Of a stretch of 10,527 bases of DNA, positions 1 through 5,950 are shown piece after piece (position 1 is the stretch's first letter; each line of letters opens with the position of its first letter). The notes beneath the pieces are model-generated. The model saw nothing but the letters and a program-made list of their open reading frames with translations. It was not told the origin of the DNA and searched no databases. This DNA is from Clostridia bacterium. Lineage in GTDB: Bacteria > Bacillota > Clostridia > Christensenellales > Borkfalkiaceae. The translations under genes were made by a program, and so were the position numbers. The stretch covers positions 1-10,527 of the forward strand of contig CAAFYG010000044.1 of NCBI GenBank assembly GCA_900767195.1. The letters are read 5' to 3'.

Positions 1-24
1 TTCAGACGTGTGCTCTTCCGATCT
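1..24 (+). other. Illumina TruSeq adapter remnant (non-biological)
   Basis: The first 24 bases match the 3' part of the TruSeq read-2 adapter, ending in the familiar GCTCTTCCGATCT. This is library sequence left on the contig, not genome. It means the window begins at a true contig end and that nothing upstream of about base 25 can be interpreted. Confidence 0.97.
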
Positions 25-44
25 CCTCCACCGCGCGCCTTGCG

Positions 45-881
45 ATGAAGAAGGGCTACGGATTCGATATCTTCCGTTACGTTTTAAATGTGATTATGGC
101 AGGCTTAATCGTTACGGTATGCTTTATCGACTTTAAATTCACCAAAGGCGTAAACGAAAAAGATTTGCTCGGCGATGCGAAATGGCTTGCCGTAGCGGCA
201 GCGGGCATTGCGCTCGTGCAAATGATCGTTTGCATCGTTACGAAAGCTGCGCTGAAAAATAAGGAAGAGCAGCTTGAATACGAAAAAGAAGAAGCGGCAG
301 AAGCAGCCGCCGCTCCCGTCGAGGAAACTCCCGCGCCCGCACCTGCACCCGCTCCCGCTGCACCCGCTCCCGCTGCGCCCGTATATGCAAACGGCTACGC
401 GCCCATTACGCCTGTGCCGGTATATGTTCCCATGTATGCCCCTGCCCCTGCTGCGCCCGCTCCCGCTCCTGTGGCAGCGCCTGCTCCCGTTGCAGCTCCT
501 GCAGAAGAAGAACAGCTTGTGATCCCTGATTTCTCTTCGTTTAAGGAAGAGGAAGAAATCGAAGATACGCCCGTGGTTGCGCCTGCTCCCGTTGCAGCTC
601 CCGCACCTGCGCCCGCACCCGTTGCGCCTGCTTCAAACACCTATTATACTACGCAAACGTTCGATCCGTTCATCGCTTCTCTGAGCGACAAGGAAAGAGA
701 ACAGTTTACGAATTTGTTCATTCTGAAATACAGCGGCGCTTTGGGCAACCTGCCCGACTACGTTGTCGGCGGCAACAACGACGATTTCTTCCGCAAGGTA
801 TTCATCTATCTCGGTCAGTACAGAGATCGCATTCCCAACGGCCTGCTTGCGAAGATGTATAAGTTCGCCGTAAGAAAGTAA
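45..881 (+). CDS. Two-helix membrane protein with Pro-Ala-rich linkers and a conserved-looking C-terminal domain, function unknown
   Basis: I do not recognise the family. The 278-residue reading has two hydrophobic segments (about 11-30 and 47-66), then a charged Lys/Glu stretch (71-85). Two Pro-Ala linkers (about 91-155 and 177-197) flank an acidic patch (154-175) and include a Tyr/Val/Pro-rich patch (113-131). A compact C-terminal region follows (about 203-278: FDPFIASLSDKEREQF, an aromatic middle, basic end). The two helices probably anchor it in the membrane with the linker carrying the C-terminal domain away from it. The ATG at 45 has no Shine-Dalgarno sequence, and the frame stays open back to the adapter at base 24, so the real start may lie upstream off the contig; residues before 45 would then be missing. 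A 23-bp direct repeat in the linkers (477-499 and 579-601, in phase) suggests growth by duplication. A terminator follows at 908. Confidence 0.75.
   Translation: MKKGYGFDIFRYVLNVIMAGLIVTVCFIDFKFTKGVNEKDLLGDAKWLAVAAAGIALVQMIVCIVTKAALKNKEEQLEYEKEEAAEAAAAPVEETPAPAPAPAPAAPAPAAPVYANGYAPITPVPVYVPMYAPAPAAPAPAPVAAPAPVAAPAEEEQLVIPDFSSFKEEEEIEDTPVVAPAPVAAPAPAPAPVAPASNTYYTTQTFDPFIASLSDKEREQFTNLFILKYSGALGNLPDYVVGGNNDDFFRKVFIYLGQYRDRIPNGLLAKMYKFAVRK
477..601 (+). repeat. 23-bp in-phase direct repeat in the Pro-Ala linkers
   Basis: Positions 477-499 and 579-601 are identical over 23 bases and 102 bp apart, an exact multiple of three. Each codes for an APAPVAAPA-like unit. This is nucleotide identity beyond what the amino-acid bias requires, so it suggests internal duplication or slippage and a linker of variable length. 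Confidence 0.8.
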
Positions 882-907
882 GGTTTTCTGAAAATTTCAA
901 ATTTGTT

Positions 908-945
908 AAGCGCGTTTGCAGTTTTTGCAAACGCGCTTCTCGTTT
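908..945 (+). terminator. Rho-independent-like terminator after the Pro-Ala membrane protein gene
   Basis: A perfect 13-bp stem pairs 908-920 with 926-938 around a 5-nt loop, 26 nt after the stop codon. The following T-tract (cttctcgttt) is weak, so termination may be partial; the second hairpin at 982-1016 could back it up. Confidence 0.6.
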
Positions 946-979
946 AAAAATCACTTTGAAAAATCACAAAAAGTCTATG

Positions 980-1016
980 AAAAAACAGGGGTTTTTCTTC
1001 TGAAATCCCCTGTTTT
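980..1016 (-). terminator. Terminator of the minus-strand sigma-factor operon, possibly bidirectional
   Basis: A 10-bp stem pairs 982-991 with 1007-1016 around a 15-nt loop. On the minus strand the stem ends in six T residues (980-985), about 80 nt beyond the stop of the last operon gene. On the plus strand it ends in four T residues, so it may also stop read-through from the left-hand gene. Confidence 0.75.
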
Positions 1017-1096
1017 CAGTCTGATTTTAATGCTTTTTCTCTTATTTTTGCCCCGTTTTTATACCCAAAACGCCCAAAAACCACCCTGTTTTTTGC

Positions 1097-1552
1097 TTAA
1101 TCCGCCTCAAAAACGCGCTTTATCAAGGCAATTTCGGGCAGTTTTTTGCTCTTGTAAAAGGAATCGGGAATAAATTCGGGGTCAATCAGATGAAACCGTT
1201 TTTCGATTTCCGCCTCCACGATTTTTGCCACGGGCGCAAGTTTCTCATCGAACATCACATAGTGGCGGCGTTCTTCGATATCAAACCAGATCCGCCCGCG
1301 CGGGAAATCGGCGAACGAAAATTCGGCATACCGCCCGTCCGCAGCGGTTTTCGAAAGCTCTTCCCACGCTTTTTTGTGGCTGAGTTTATAATTCAATCCG
1401 TCCTCGTCCTTCGTGATTTTTTCGGCGGTGCGTTTATTTCCACACTTCGTGAACGTGCCTTTATCGTAGATCAGATCGGCGTTTCCGCCTTTGCTGCACA
1501 CCCAAAAAACGCCCGTTTCGATTTGCAACGTTTTCTCTTCCTTTTTTTCCAT
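1097..1552 (-). CDS. Unrecognised 151-residue protein, last gene of the sigma operon
   Basis: I do not recognise this protein. It reads MEKKEEKTLQIETGVFWVCSKG and is a mixed-charge soluble protein with no signal peptide or membrane segment. Two Cys occur, at residues 19 and 37. A central aromatic part (about 70-100, with FSFADFPRGRIWFDIEERRHY) suggests beta strands, and the end is helical and basic-acidic. The frame is open further upstream to 1765, but that part overlaps the preceding gene. The ATG at 1552 has an AGAGG sequence 11 nt upstream and lies 17 nt after the preceding stop, so I choose it. Position at the end of a STAS/RsbW/sigma operon, where B. subtilis carries rsbX, suggests a link to that regulatory circuit, but there is no visible resemblance to a PP2C phosphatase. 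The role is open. Confidence 0.75.
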   Translation of the reverse strand: MEKKEEKTLQIETGVFWVCSKGGNADLIYDKGTFTKCGNKRTAEKITKDEDGLNYKLSHKKAWEELSKTAADGRYAEFSFADFPRGRIWFDIEERRHYVMFDEKLAPVAKIVEAEIEKRFHLIDPEFIPDSFYKSKKLPEIALIKRVFEAD

Positions 1553-1563
1553 ACTCTTTCGTA

Positions 1564-1568
1564 CCTCT
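1564..1568 (-). promoter_or_regulatory. Shine-Dalgarno that sets the start of the 151-residue gene
   Basis: AGAGG on the minus strand, 11 nt before the ATG at 1552. It supports a 151-residue product over the longer 222-residue reading, which would overlap the previous gene by almost 200 nt. Confidence 0.6.
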
Positions 1569-1569
1569 T

Positions 1570-1938
1570 TTAATCTTTGATTTTCACCATGATTGTGAAC
1601 ATACCGTTTTCCGCAATCACGCAGGTTTCGCTCAGCTCTTTTACAAGATACAATCCCCGGCCGCTTTCCGACATCACGTCGGCGCACTTGCTTTCTTTTT
1701 TCGGCGGCACATACGGCGGAAGCGAAGTAATTTTCAGTTCGCACAAAGCGTCTTTCACCTGCCATTCAACCTTTGCCGCGCCCCGTTCCGTGTGCCGTAT
1801 CGCATTGGTAACAAGTTCGCTTACGGCAAGTTTAGCTTTAAAGATACCGTCGTCGCTCGCGCCGTTTTCCGTTAAATATGCGGCAAGTTCTTTCAGCGCG
1901 CTATGCAATTCTTCGTACGTTCCGATCATTGTAAGCAT
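1570..1938 (-). CDS. RsbW/SpoIIAB-like GHKL ATPase (candidate anti-sigma factor), downstream of the sigma gene
   Basis: A 122-residue histidine-kinase-like ATPase domain of the RsbW/SpoIIAB type. These proteins bind their sigma factor and, as serine kinases, phosphorylate the STAS partner. The N-box is intact: SELVTNAIRH at 40-49, with Glu41 and Asn45. The G2-type glycine motif is present as SGRGLYLVKEL (92-102). The usual DxGxG (G1) stretch is not seen; ITSLPPYVPP (70-79) stands there, so ATP binding is likely but kinase activity uncertain. The start has AGAGGTG about 6 nt upstream, overlapping the sigma stop codon region; the gap is 10 nt, implying translational coupling. Placement after sigma is unusual, as RsbW normally precedes it. 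It could be the working anti-sigma factor of the module, or an RsbT-like switch protein. Confidence 0.82.
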   Translation of the reverse strand: MLTMIGTYEELHSALKELAAYLTENGASDDGIFKAKLAVSELVTNAIRHTERGAAKVEWQVKDALCELKITSLPPYVPPKKESKCADVMSESGRGLYLVKELSETCVIAENGMFTIMVKIKD

Positions 1939-1948
1939 TGCGCACCTC

Positions 1949-2680
1949 TTATGCTTCCTTTAAGCCTTCGCGCAGCTTTGCAAGCACTTTTCTTTCCAAC
2001 CGCGAAACAAACATCTGCGATACGCCGAGGCGTTTTGCCGTTTCGCTTTGCGAAAGTCCTTCGAAAAACCGACAATTCAAAAGCTGCTTTTCCGTATCGC
2101 CGAGCGATTTCATCGCGCTTTTCAATGCCTCGCGGTTTTCGAAATGCTCATACGTGGAATCGTTATCGGGCAGCACGGCATACAGCGAATTTTCATTTTC
2201 GTCGTCGCCTTTCGCCATGGTGGAATCGAGCGACACGGCATTGCCCACTTCGAGCGCGCGCACCACGTCTTCTTCCGATATATTAAGCGCGGCGGCTATC
2301 TCTTTCACCGCAGGCTTTTTACCCGTTTTCCCCTCATAATCGGCGCAATACGCGCGCACTTTGGCGTGAATTTCGCTCAGCCGCCGCGGCAGTTTCACCA
2401 TACGCGCTTTATCGCGGAAATAATTCTTGATTTCGCCGGTGATCGTGGGAGTGATGAACGTGGTGAATTGCATATTCAGATCGGGATTAAACCGATCGAC
2501 GCCGCGCAGAAGCGCAAGCGACGCAACCTGCCTGAGATCGTCGTAATCAACGCCCCGCCCCGTAAATTTTTTGGCGAGTATATCCGCTATGTACAGATAT
2601 TTTTCGGCGATTTCGTTTCTGATTTTCAGATCGCCCGTTTCCCTGTACTTACGGAATAATTCCTCTTCTTTCTTATCCAT
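1949..2680 (-). CDS. SigB/SigF/SigG-family RNA polymerase sigma factor, closest in look to SigB
   Basis: A 243-residue sigma-70 group 3 protein that redirects RNA polymerase to an alternative promoter set. Region 2 spans about 28-100, with DYDDLRQVASLALLRGVDRF and FITPTITGEIKNYFRDK. The LPRRLSEI start of region 3 is at 97-104, and region 4 is at about 188-240 with the helix-turn-helix LSQSETAKRLGVSQMFVSRL (209-228). The ILAKK, DLRQV, FRDK and LPRR signatures look more like B. subtilis SigB than sporulation SigF, which points to a stress-type role; this is by eye. Length is typical. It lies between two RsbW-like genes and after a STAS gene, so its activity is almost certainly held by partner switching. 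I saw no obvious SigB-type promoter within the operon, so self-activation is not shown. Confidence 0.93.
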   Translation of the reverse strand: MDKKEEELFRKYRETGDLKIRNEIAEKYLYIADILAKKFTGRGVDYDDLRQVASLALLRGVDRFNPDLNMQFTTFITPTITGEIKNYFRDKARMVKLPRRLSEIHAKVRAYCADYEGKTGKKPAVKEIAAALNISEEDVVRALEVGNAVSLDSTMAKGDDENENSLYAVLPDNDSTYEHFENREALKSAMKSLGDTEKQLLNCRFFEGLSQSETAKRLGVSQMFVSRLERKVLAKLREGLKEA

Positions 2681-2695
2681 ATTCTTCTACCGCTT

Positions 2696-3100
2696 TCAGG
2701 CGAAAAACGTGATCGCCGTAACGATCTCGCCCTCGCGCGTAATTTTGTTTTCTTCCACAAGCGCCGATAAAAGCGCAAACGAAATCTCGTCGTCAGACCG
2801 ATCGCCCGATTTTGCCGCGCCGCCGTTTTCGCCGATGCCTAAAAGGGCGCACTGCATTTTTCCGCTTTCCGTAAAGCAAAATTCCACTCTCGCGCGGGCA
2901 TAGCCGTTCCGCTTTAAAATCAGAAGCGCTTCGGTAACGCACACTTTAATATCCTCGGTGTAGTCGAGATCAAGCCCCGAGGCGGCGCACACGCCGCCCG
3001 TGGCAAGCCGCACGGTGGTAAGAAAATCGCTTACGAGCGGCAGTTCCATGGCAAATTCGCCGCCGTTTTTCATTTCCGTATTCAAAAAATCGCGTTCCAT
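2696..3100 (-). CDS. Degenerate RsbW/SpoIIAB-like protein (pseudo-anti-sigma factor)
   Basis: A 134-residue protein that aligns by eye with the start of clostridial RsbW/SpoIIAB proteins. The part PLVSDFLTTVRLATGGVC then LDLDYTEDIKVCVTEA (21-58) matches the family pattern xFVSxVRLTxSxxA...EDIKVAVSEA. The key N-box Asn, expected four residues after Glu57, is Ile61 (TEALLILKRNG). No DxGxG or GxGL motif is seen; where the glycine motif should stand there is DDEISFALLSAL (103-114). ATP binding and kinase activity are therefore probably lost, while the fold and perhaps sigma or STAS binding are kept. Its ATG shares one base with the STAS stop (TAATG) and has GGAG 8 nt upstream. It occupies the slot where rsbW or spoIIAB normally sits. 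The reading frame is intact, so it is not a decaying gene. Confidence 0.78.
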   Translation of the reverse strand: MERDFLNTEMKNGGEFAMELPLVSDFLTTVRLATGGVCAASGLDLDYTEDIKVCVTEALLILKRNGYARARVEFCFTESGKMQCALLGIGENGGAAKSGDRSDDEISFALLSALVEENKITREGEIVTAITFFA

Positions 3101-3408
3101 TATTTGATCTCCATTATGCTATCGAGCGAGCAGATGAGAAAAAGCTTTTTAATTTTCGGTTTCAGATTGATAAGGCTCATTTTAAAGCCGTCCGTTTTCA
3201 CGCGTTTTAAAATTTTTACGAACGTACCGAGCGTGGTGCTATCGATAAAATCGAGATTTTCGCAATCGAACGTTACGTTTGCAGGCTCTTCGGCATACGC
3301 CGCGATCACGCCTTCGTAAAACGTTTCGGCGTTGCCCGAATCCACCTCGCCGGAAAGCGAGATTTTCAAACTGCCGTTTTCTCTGCCGAGTACTTTCATC
3401 TCTTCCAT
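3100..3408 (-). CDS. STAS-domain anti-sigma factor antagonist (RsbV/SpoIIAA-like)
   Basis: A 102-residue single STAS domain. When unphosphorylated, such proteins bind the RsbW-type anti-sigma factor and free the sigma factor; phosphorylation on a conserved serine blocks this. The phospho-site motif is LDFIDSTTLGTF (52-63), giving Ser57 as the likely acceptor, and the family's opening strand is present as LKISLSGEVDSGNAETF (14-30). Length is typical. AGGAG lies 8 nt before the ATG. The gene starts 24 nt after the permease stop and its own stop overlaps the next start by one base, so the pair is translationally coupled. Its expected partners are the two RsbW-like proteins; because the adjacent one lacks an ATP site, the kinase acting on Ser57 may be the one encoded after sigma. 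Confidence 0.9.
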   Translation of the reverse strand: MEEMKVLGRENGSLKISLSGEVDSGNAETFYEGVIAAYAEEPANVTFDCENLDFIDSTTLGTFVKILKRVKTDGFKMSLINLKPKIKKLFLICSLDSIMEIK

Positions 3409-3432
3409 TTTTGTTTTCTCCTGTGATTTTTT

Positions 3433-4386
3433 CTATATTAAAAATGCGTTGATAATGCCGCCCGCCGCAACGGACACGGCATACGTGACGCCGATCAGAA
3501 GCAGGTTTCGCTTCCATTCCTTTGTGTTTTTTAAAAGCACCACGAAGCCCAGCCCCGCGTTGGCGCAAAGCCCCGCCACGCACGAGCCGAATAAAATACC
3601 GCCCTTTAAAAAGCACTGAGTGATCACCACGCTTGAAGCGCAATTCGGAATCAAGCCGATCAACGCCGCAATAAACGGCTGCGCCGCCGCGCCGTGCTGC
3701 ATTACTTCGATAAATTTTTCTTCGCCGACGGCATAAATGATTGTGCCGAGAATGAAATTTACGATAAAAATGAACGCAGCCACCTGCAACGAATGCAGAA
3801 GCGGGTGCAGAAAATACGTTTTCCACGGGTGCGCGTCATCGTGCTCTCTGCCGCAGGAAGTGCATTCTTCTTCGTTTTCGCCCTTACGGAAAAAATAATC
3901 GTGAGCGTCGTTCATGCCCGCCGCGGAATTAACGCGCATTTTAAAATCCTGCGCGCCGCCCGCACCATCCGCCAAAAGCGGCTCGGAAAATTTCTTTCTG
4001 AAAAAAAACATCAAGCCGTCCGCAATATATCCCACAGATACGCCGATGCTCATTTTGGCAATAATCAGCGGCAAAAGCTGCCCCGCCGCGCCCTCGGATA
4101 AAAGTATGACGAACGCTTCGTCGCTGGTGGAAAGAAAAATCGCGAGCAGCGTGCCGACGGTGATATATTTTTGTTCGTACAGTTTTGCCGCCATTACGGA
4201 AAAGCCGCACTGCGGAATCAATCCCGTGGCTGCGCCGATTAAAGGTCCGAAACCGCCGCGAAGCCGCGAATGTTCGCCGGAAAGGTTGGTTTTGTGTTCG
4301 AGCAGCTCGATGATCACATAGATCAGCACGAGAAACGGAAATAATTTCAGCGTATCGAGCAGAGAATCCAAAAATACGTCAAGCAT
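3433..4386 (-). CDS. ArsP_2-type polytopic heavy-metal/arsenic efflux permease
   Basis: A 317-residue membrane protein that I place in the ArsP_2 family (often annotated 'arsenic efflux protein' or 'putative manganese transporter'). It is built as two similar halves, each with a GLIPxC motif followed by a hydrophobic hairpin: GLIPQCGFS at 55-63 and GLIPNCASS at 244-252. The hydrophobic N-terminal half (1-130) and C-terminal half (193-317) are joined by a hydrophilic loop (about 131-192). That loop holds a Cys/His cluster, CTSCGREHDDAHP (175-187), a plausible metal-binding or sensing site. The substrate is not shown; arsenic is only the family label. The start overlaps the tsaD stop by 8 nt, indicating translational coupling. 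It precedes the STAS/sigma genes, so metal or envelope stress is a possible input or output of that circuit. Confidence 0.82.
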   Translation of the reverse strand: MLDVFLDSLLDTLKLFPFLVLIYVIIELLEHKTNLSGEHSRLRGGFGPLIGAATGLIPQCGFSVMAAKLYEQKYITVGTLLAIFLSTSDEAFVILLSEGAAGQLLPLIIAKMSIGVSVGYIADGLMFFFRKKFSEPLLADGAGGAQDFKMRVNSAAGMNDAHDYFFRKGENEEECTSCGREHDDAHPWKTYFLHPLLHSLQVAAFIFIVNFILGTIIYAVGEEKFIEVMQHGAAAQPFIAALIGLIPNCASSVVITQCFLKGGILFGSCVAGLCANAGLGFVVLLKNTKEWKRNLLLIGVTYAVSVAAGGIINAFLI

Positions 4387-5464
4387 TTATCTTTTCCTCC
4401 TCTCGTCCGTCCGGCTGTCGCAAATCCGCCACGGCGGAAAGCGGAATCGAGGCTTTCGCGTTCAGCGTTAAATCGGCGAAATCGCCGTGAAGATAGCGGA
4501 TCAGCCCCTCGGAAGCGATCATAGCCGCGTTGTCGGTACAATATCGTTTTTCGGGCAACACGAGCCGCAAGCCGTTTTTTTGACAGGCCTCGGAAAGCTT
4601 CTGCCGAAGATACCCGTTGGCGATTACTCCGCCGCCCGCCGTAACCGTTTTCACGCGCTTTTCTTTCGCCGCCGCGATCGTTTTTTTGATCAGCACGTCT
4701 ACCGCGGCTTTCTGAAAAGAAGCAGCCACATCCGCTTTTACGATTTCTTCGCCTTTTTGCTCTTTTGTGTGGCAATAATTGATGACGGCGGTTTTCAAGC
4801 CGCTGTACGAAAAATCGTAGCCGCCGCCCCCCTTGAACATCTGCGGAAGCGGAATATCCGCTTTTCCGCCTTCGGCGCATTTCTGAATATTCGGTCCGCC
4901 GGGATAGGGCAACCCTAAAACCCGAGCCGCCTTATCGAACGCTTCGCCCGCCGCATCGTCTTTCGTGCCGCCGAGATAGGAAAATTCCGTTTCGGACTGC
5001 GCGTACAAAATCGCGGTATGCCCGCCGCTTGCGAGAAGCGTTACGAACGGCGGCTTTAAAGCGGGATCGGCGAGATACGCAGCCGCGAGATGTCCGCGAA
5101 TGTGATTGACGGCAATCAGCGGTTTTTTGAGCGCGTAGGCGTAGGATTTTGCAAACGAAACGCCCACGAGCAACGCGCCGAGAAGCCCCGCGCCGTAGGT
5201 GACTGCCACCGCGTCGATTTCTTCCGGCTTGATTTTCGCCTTTTCGATTGCCGCAGCCACCACTTTATCAACGGCGACAACGTGCGCGCGCGACGCGATT
5301 TCCGGCACTACGCCGCCGTATTCCGCCTGTACGGAAGCGGACGAAGCGATTTCGTCCGACAGAATTTTTCTGCCGCGAATGATCGCCGCCGCCGTTTCGT
5401 CGCAGGACGATTCTATGCCTAATATGATCGGCTCTTTTTTAATTTCCGTAGCAAGAATCGCCAT
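4379..5464 (-). CDS. tsaD: tRNA N6-adenosine threonylcarbamoyltransferase TsaD
   Basis: TsaD, with TsaB and TsaE, moves the threonylcarbamoyl group from TC-AMP to A37 of tRNAs reading ANN codons, giving t6A; it acts in the cytoplasm. The 361-residue protein shows the family landmarks: ILGIESSCDETAAAI (14-28), the metal-binding His pair in NHIRGH (His121, His125), SGGHT (146-150), a glycine-rich TAGGGV (275-280) and CTDNAAMIA (309-317) with metal ligand Asp311. Length is slightly above the usual 335-345 because of short N- and C-terminal tails. AGAGG lies upstream of the ATG at a rather long 12-nt spacing; a start at the later ATG codons would cut into the conserved core. It is the first gene of the seven-gene block, after a 486-bp palindrome-rich gap. 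No tsaB or tsaE is visible here. Confidence 0.96.
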   Translation of the reverse strand: MAILATEIKKEPIILGIESSCDETAAAIIRGRKILSDEIASSASVQAEYGGVVPEIASRAHVVAVDKVVAAAIEKAKIKPEEIDAVAVTYGAGLLGALLVGVSFAKSYAYALKKPLIAVNHIRGHLAAAYLADPALKPPFVTLLASGGHTAILYAQSETEFSYLGGTKDDAAGEAFDKAARVLGLPYPGGPNIQKCAEGGKADIPLPQMFKGGGGYDFSYSGLKTAVINYCHTKEQKGEEIVKADVAASFQKAAVDVLIKKTIAAAKEKRVKTVTAGGGVIANGYLRQKLSEACQKNGLRLVLPEKRYCTDNAAMIASEGLIRYLHGDFADLTLNAKASIPLSAVADLRQPDGREEEKINA

Positions 5465-5950
5465 TTTTTTGAATTGCCTCTTTGAAATATGGTTTTTTGC
5501 GGTTTAAAACCGCAGAAAGGTTTTGTACCTGCCCCTTTGTTTGAAAAATCAACTTAGAAATAATTGTAACTGCCCCTCATCAGTCAACTTCGTTGCCAGC
5601 AAGCCGCCGAAGTTGCCGTAGGGCGGCAACTTGGCGAGAAAAGCCCCCGAGGGGAAGCCACGAAGTGGCTGACCATTTTTGCCGATTTTTGCGGTAGCAA
5701 AAACGCGGCAAGGGGAAGCCTTGACGTAAGGAAAGGCTTCACATTTTTTTTCGCGCTTTTCTCCCCTTAGAGAAAAAGCGAAAAGGGGAAAGCTTGAATT
5801 ATTGCATTATTAAAAACAGCTAAGTTACAGCGCGCTTCAAAAGCGAGCAGTACAAGGAGTGTGAGTATTTCCCGACGGGAATTTACAAATAGTAAATGAC
5901 CAAGGGAAAACGGAACACGACACCGTAATGCGACGCTTTTCAAGTGCGCA
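5465..5950. other. Gene-free 486-bp gap filled with palindromes
   Basis: No credible coding sequence was found on either strand. The middle (about 5570-5790) is a chain of imperfect palindromes. The flank next to tsaD has a short inverted repeat (5498-5514). The flank next to prfB has three more short ones (5869-5881, 5881-5897 and 5925-5954, the last running over the prfB stop codon). None is followed by a T-tract in the minus direction, so I cannot point to a clear terminator for secA-prfB. No strong sigma-A promoter for tsaD was found either; a TTGACT exists at 5582-5587 (minus strand) but lacks a good -10 at the right spacing. Confidence 0.7.
5565..5790. repeat. REP/MITE-like palindromic element with at least five hairpins
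   Basis: Successive inverted repeats, read from the sequence: 5605-5618 with 5624-5636 (13 bp, one bulge); 5656-5661 with 5665-5670 (6 bp); 5679-5692 with 5697-5711 (13 bp, small internal loop); 5715-5722 with 5733-5740 (8 bp); 5748-5763 with 5770-5784 (about 14 bp, small bulge). An outer inverted pair, imperfect, joins 5583-5593 to 5660-5673. The word AGGGGAAGCC occurs at 5650-5659 and 5711-5720, with a variant at 5784-5793. This layout fits an interspersed, non-coding mobile repeat; similar GGGGAAGCC-rich palindromes are, to my knowledge, common in uncultured gut Clostridia, but copy number cannot be judged from one window. Confidence 0.7.

Noticed and set aside
395..640. Gly-Ala-Thr-rich minus-strand frame
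   Set aside because: It is the mirror of the Pro-Ala codons of the plus-strand gene and lacks a start signal.
1097..1765. Longer 222-residue form of the last operon gene
   Set aside because: Its first 71 codons overlap the RsbW-like gene by almost 200 nt and are rich in Arg and Cys in an out-of-frame way. The ATG at 1552 has a Shine-Dalgarno.
2048..2659. 203-codon plus-strand frame opposite the sigma gene
   Set aside because: It is antisense to a well-conserved sigma factor, with no ribosome site and no recognisable domain.
1949..2680. Sporulation SigF in a spoIIA operon
   Set aside because: The gene order is similar, but the sigma signatures (ILAKK, DLRQV, FRDK, LPRR) look more like SigB. 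No sporulation gene is nearby. This is a judgement by eye, not proof.
5498..5514. Inverted repeat ahead of tsaD as a possible riboswitch or attenuator
   Set aside because: It is a single short stem with a small loop and no T-tract or conserved leader motif; it looks like chance or part of the repeat-rich gap.
5715..5751. Plus-strand hairpin followed by eight T, like a terminator
   Set aside because: No plus-strand gene lies upstream and the structure is one unit of the palindromic element, so a terminator role is not supported.
5565..5790. CRISPR array
   Set aside because: The repeats are unequal palindromes without regular spacers, and no cas gene is present.
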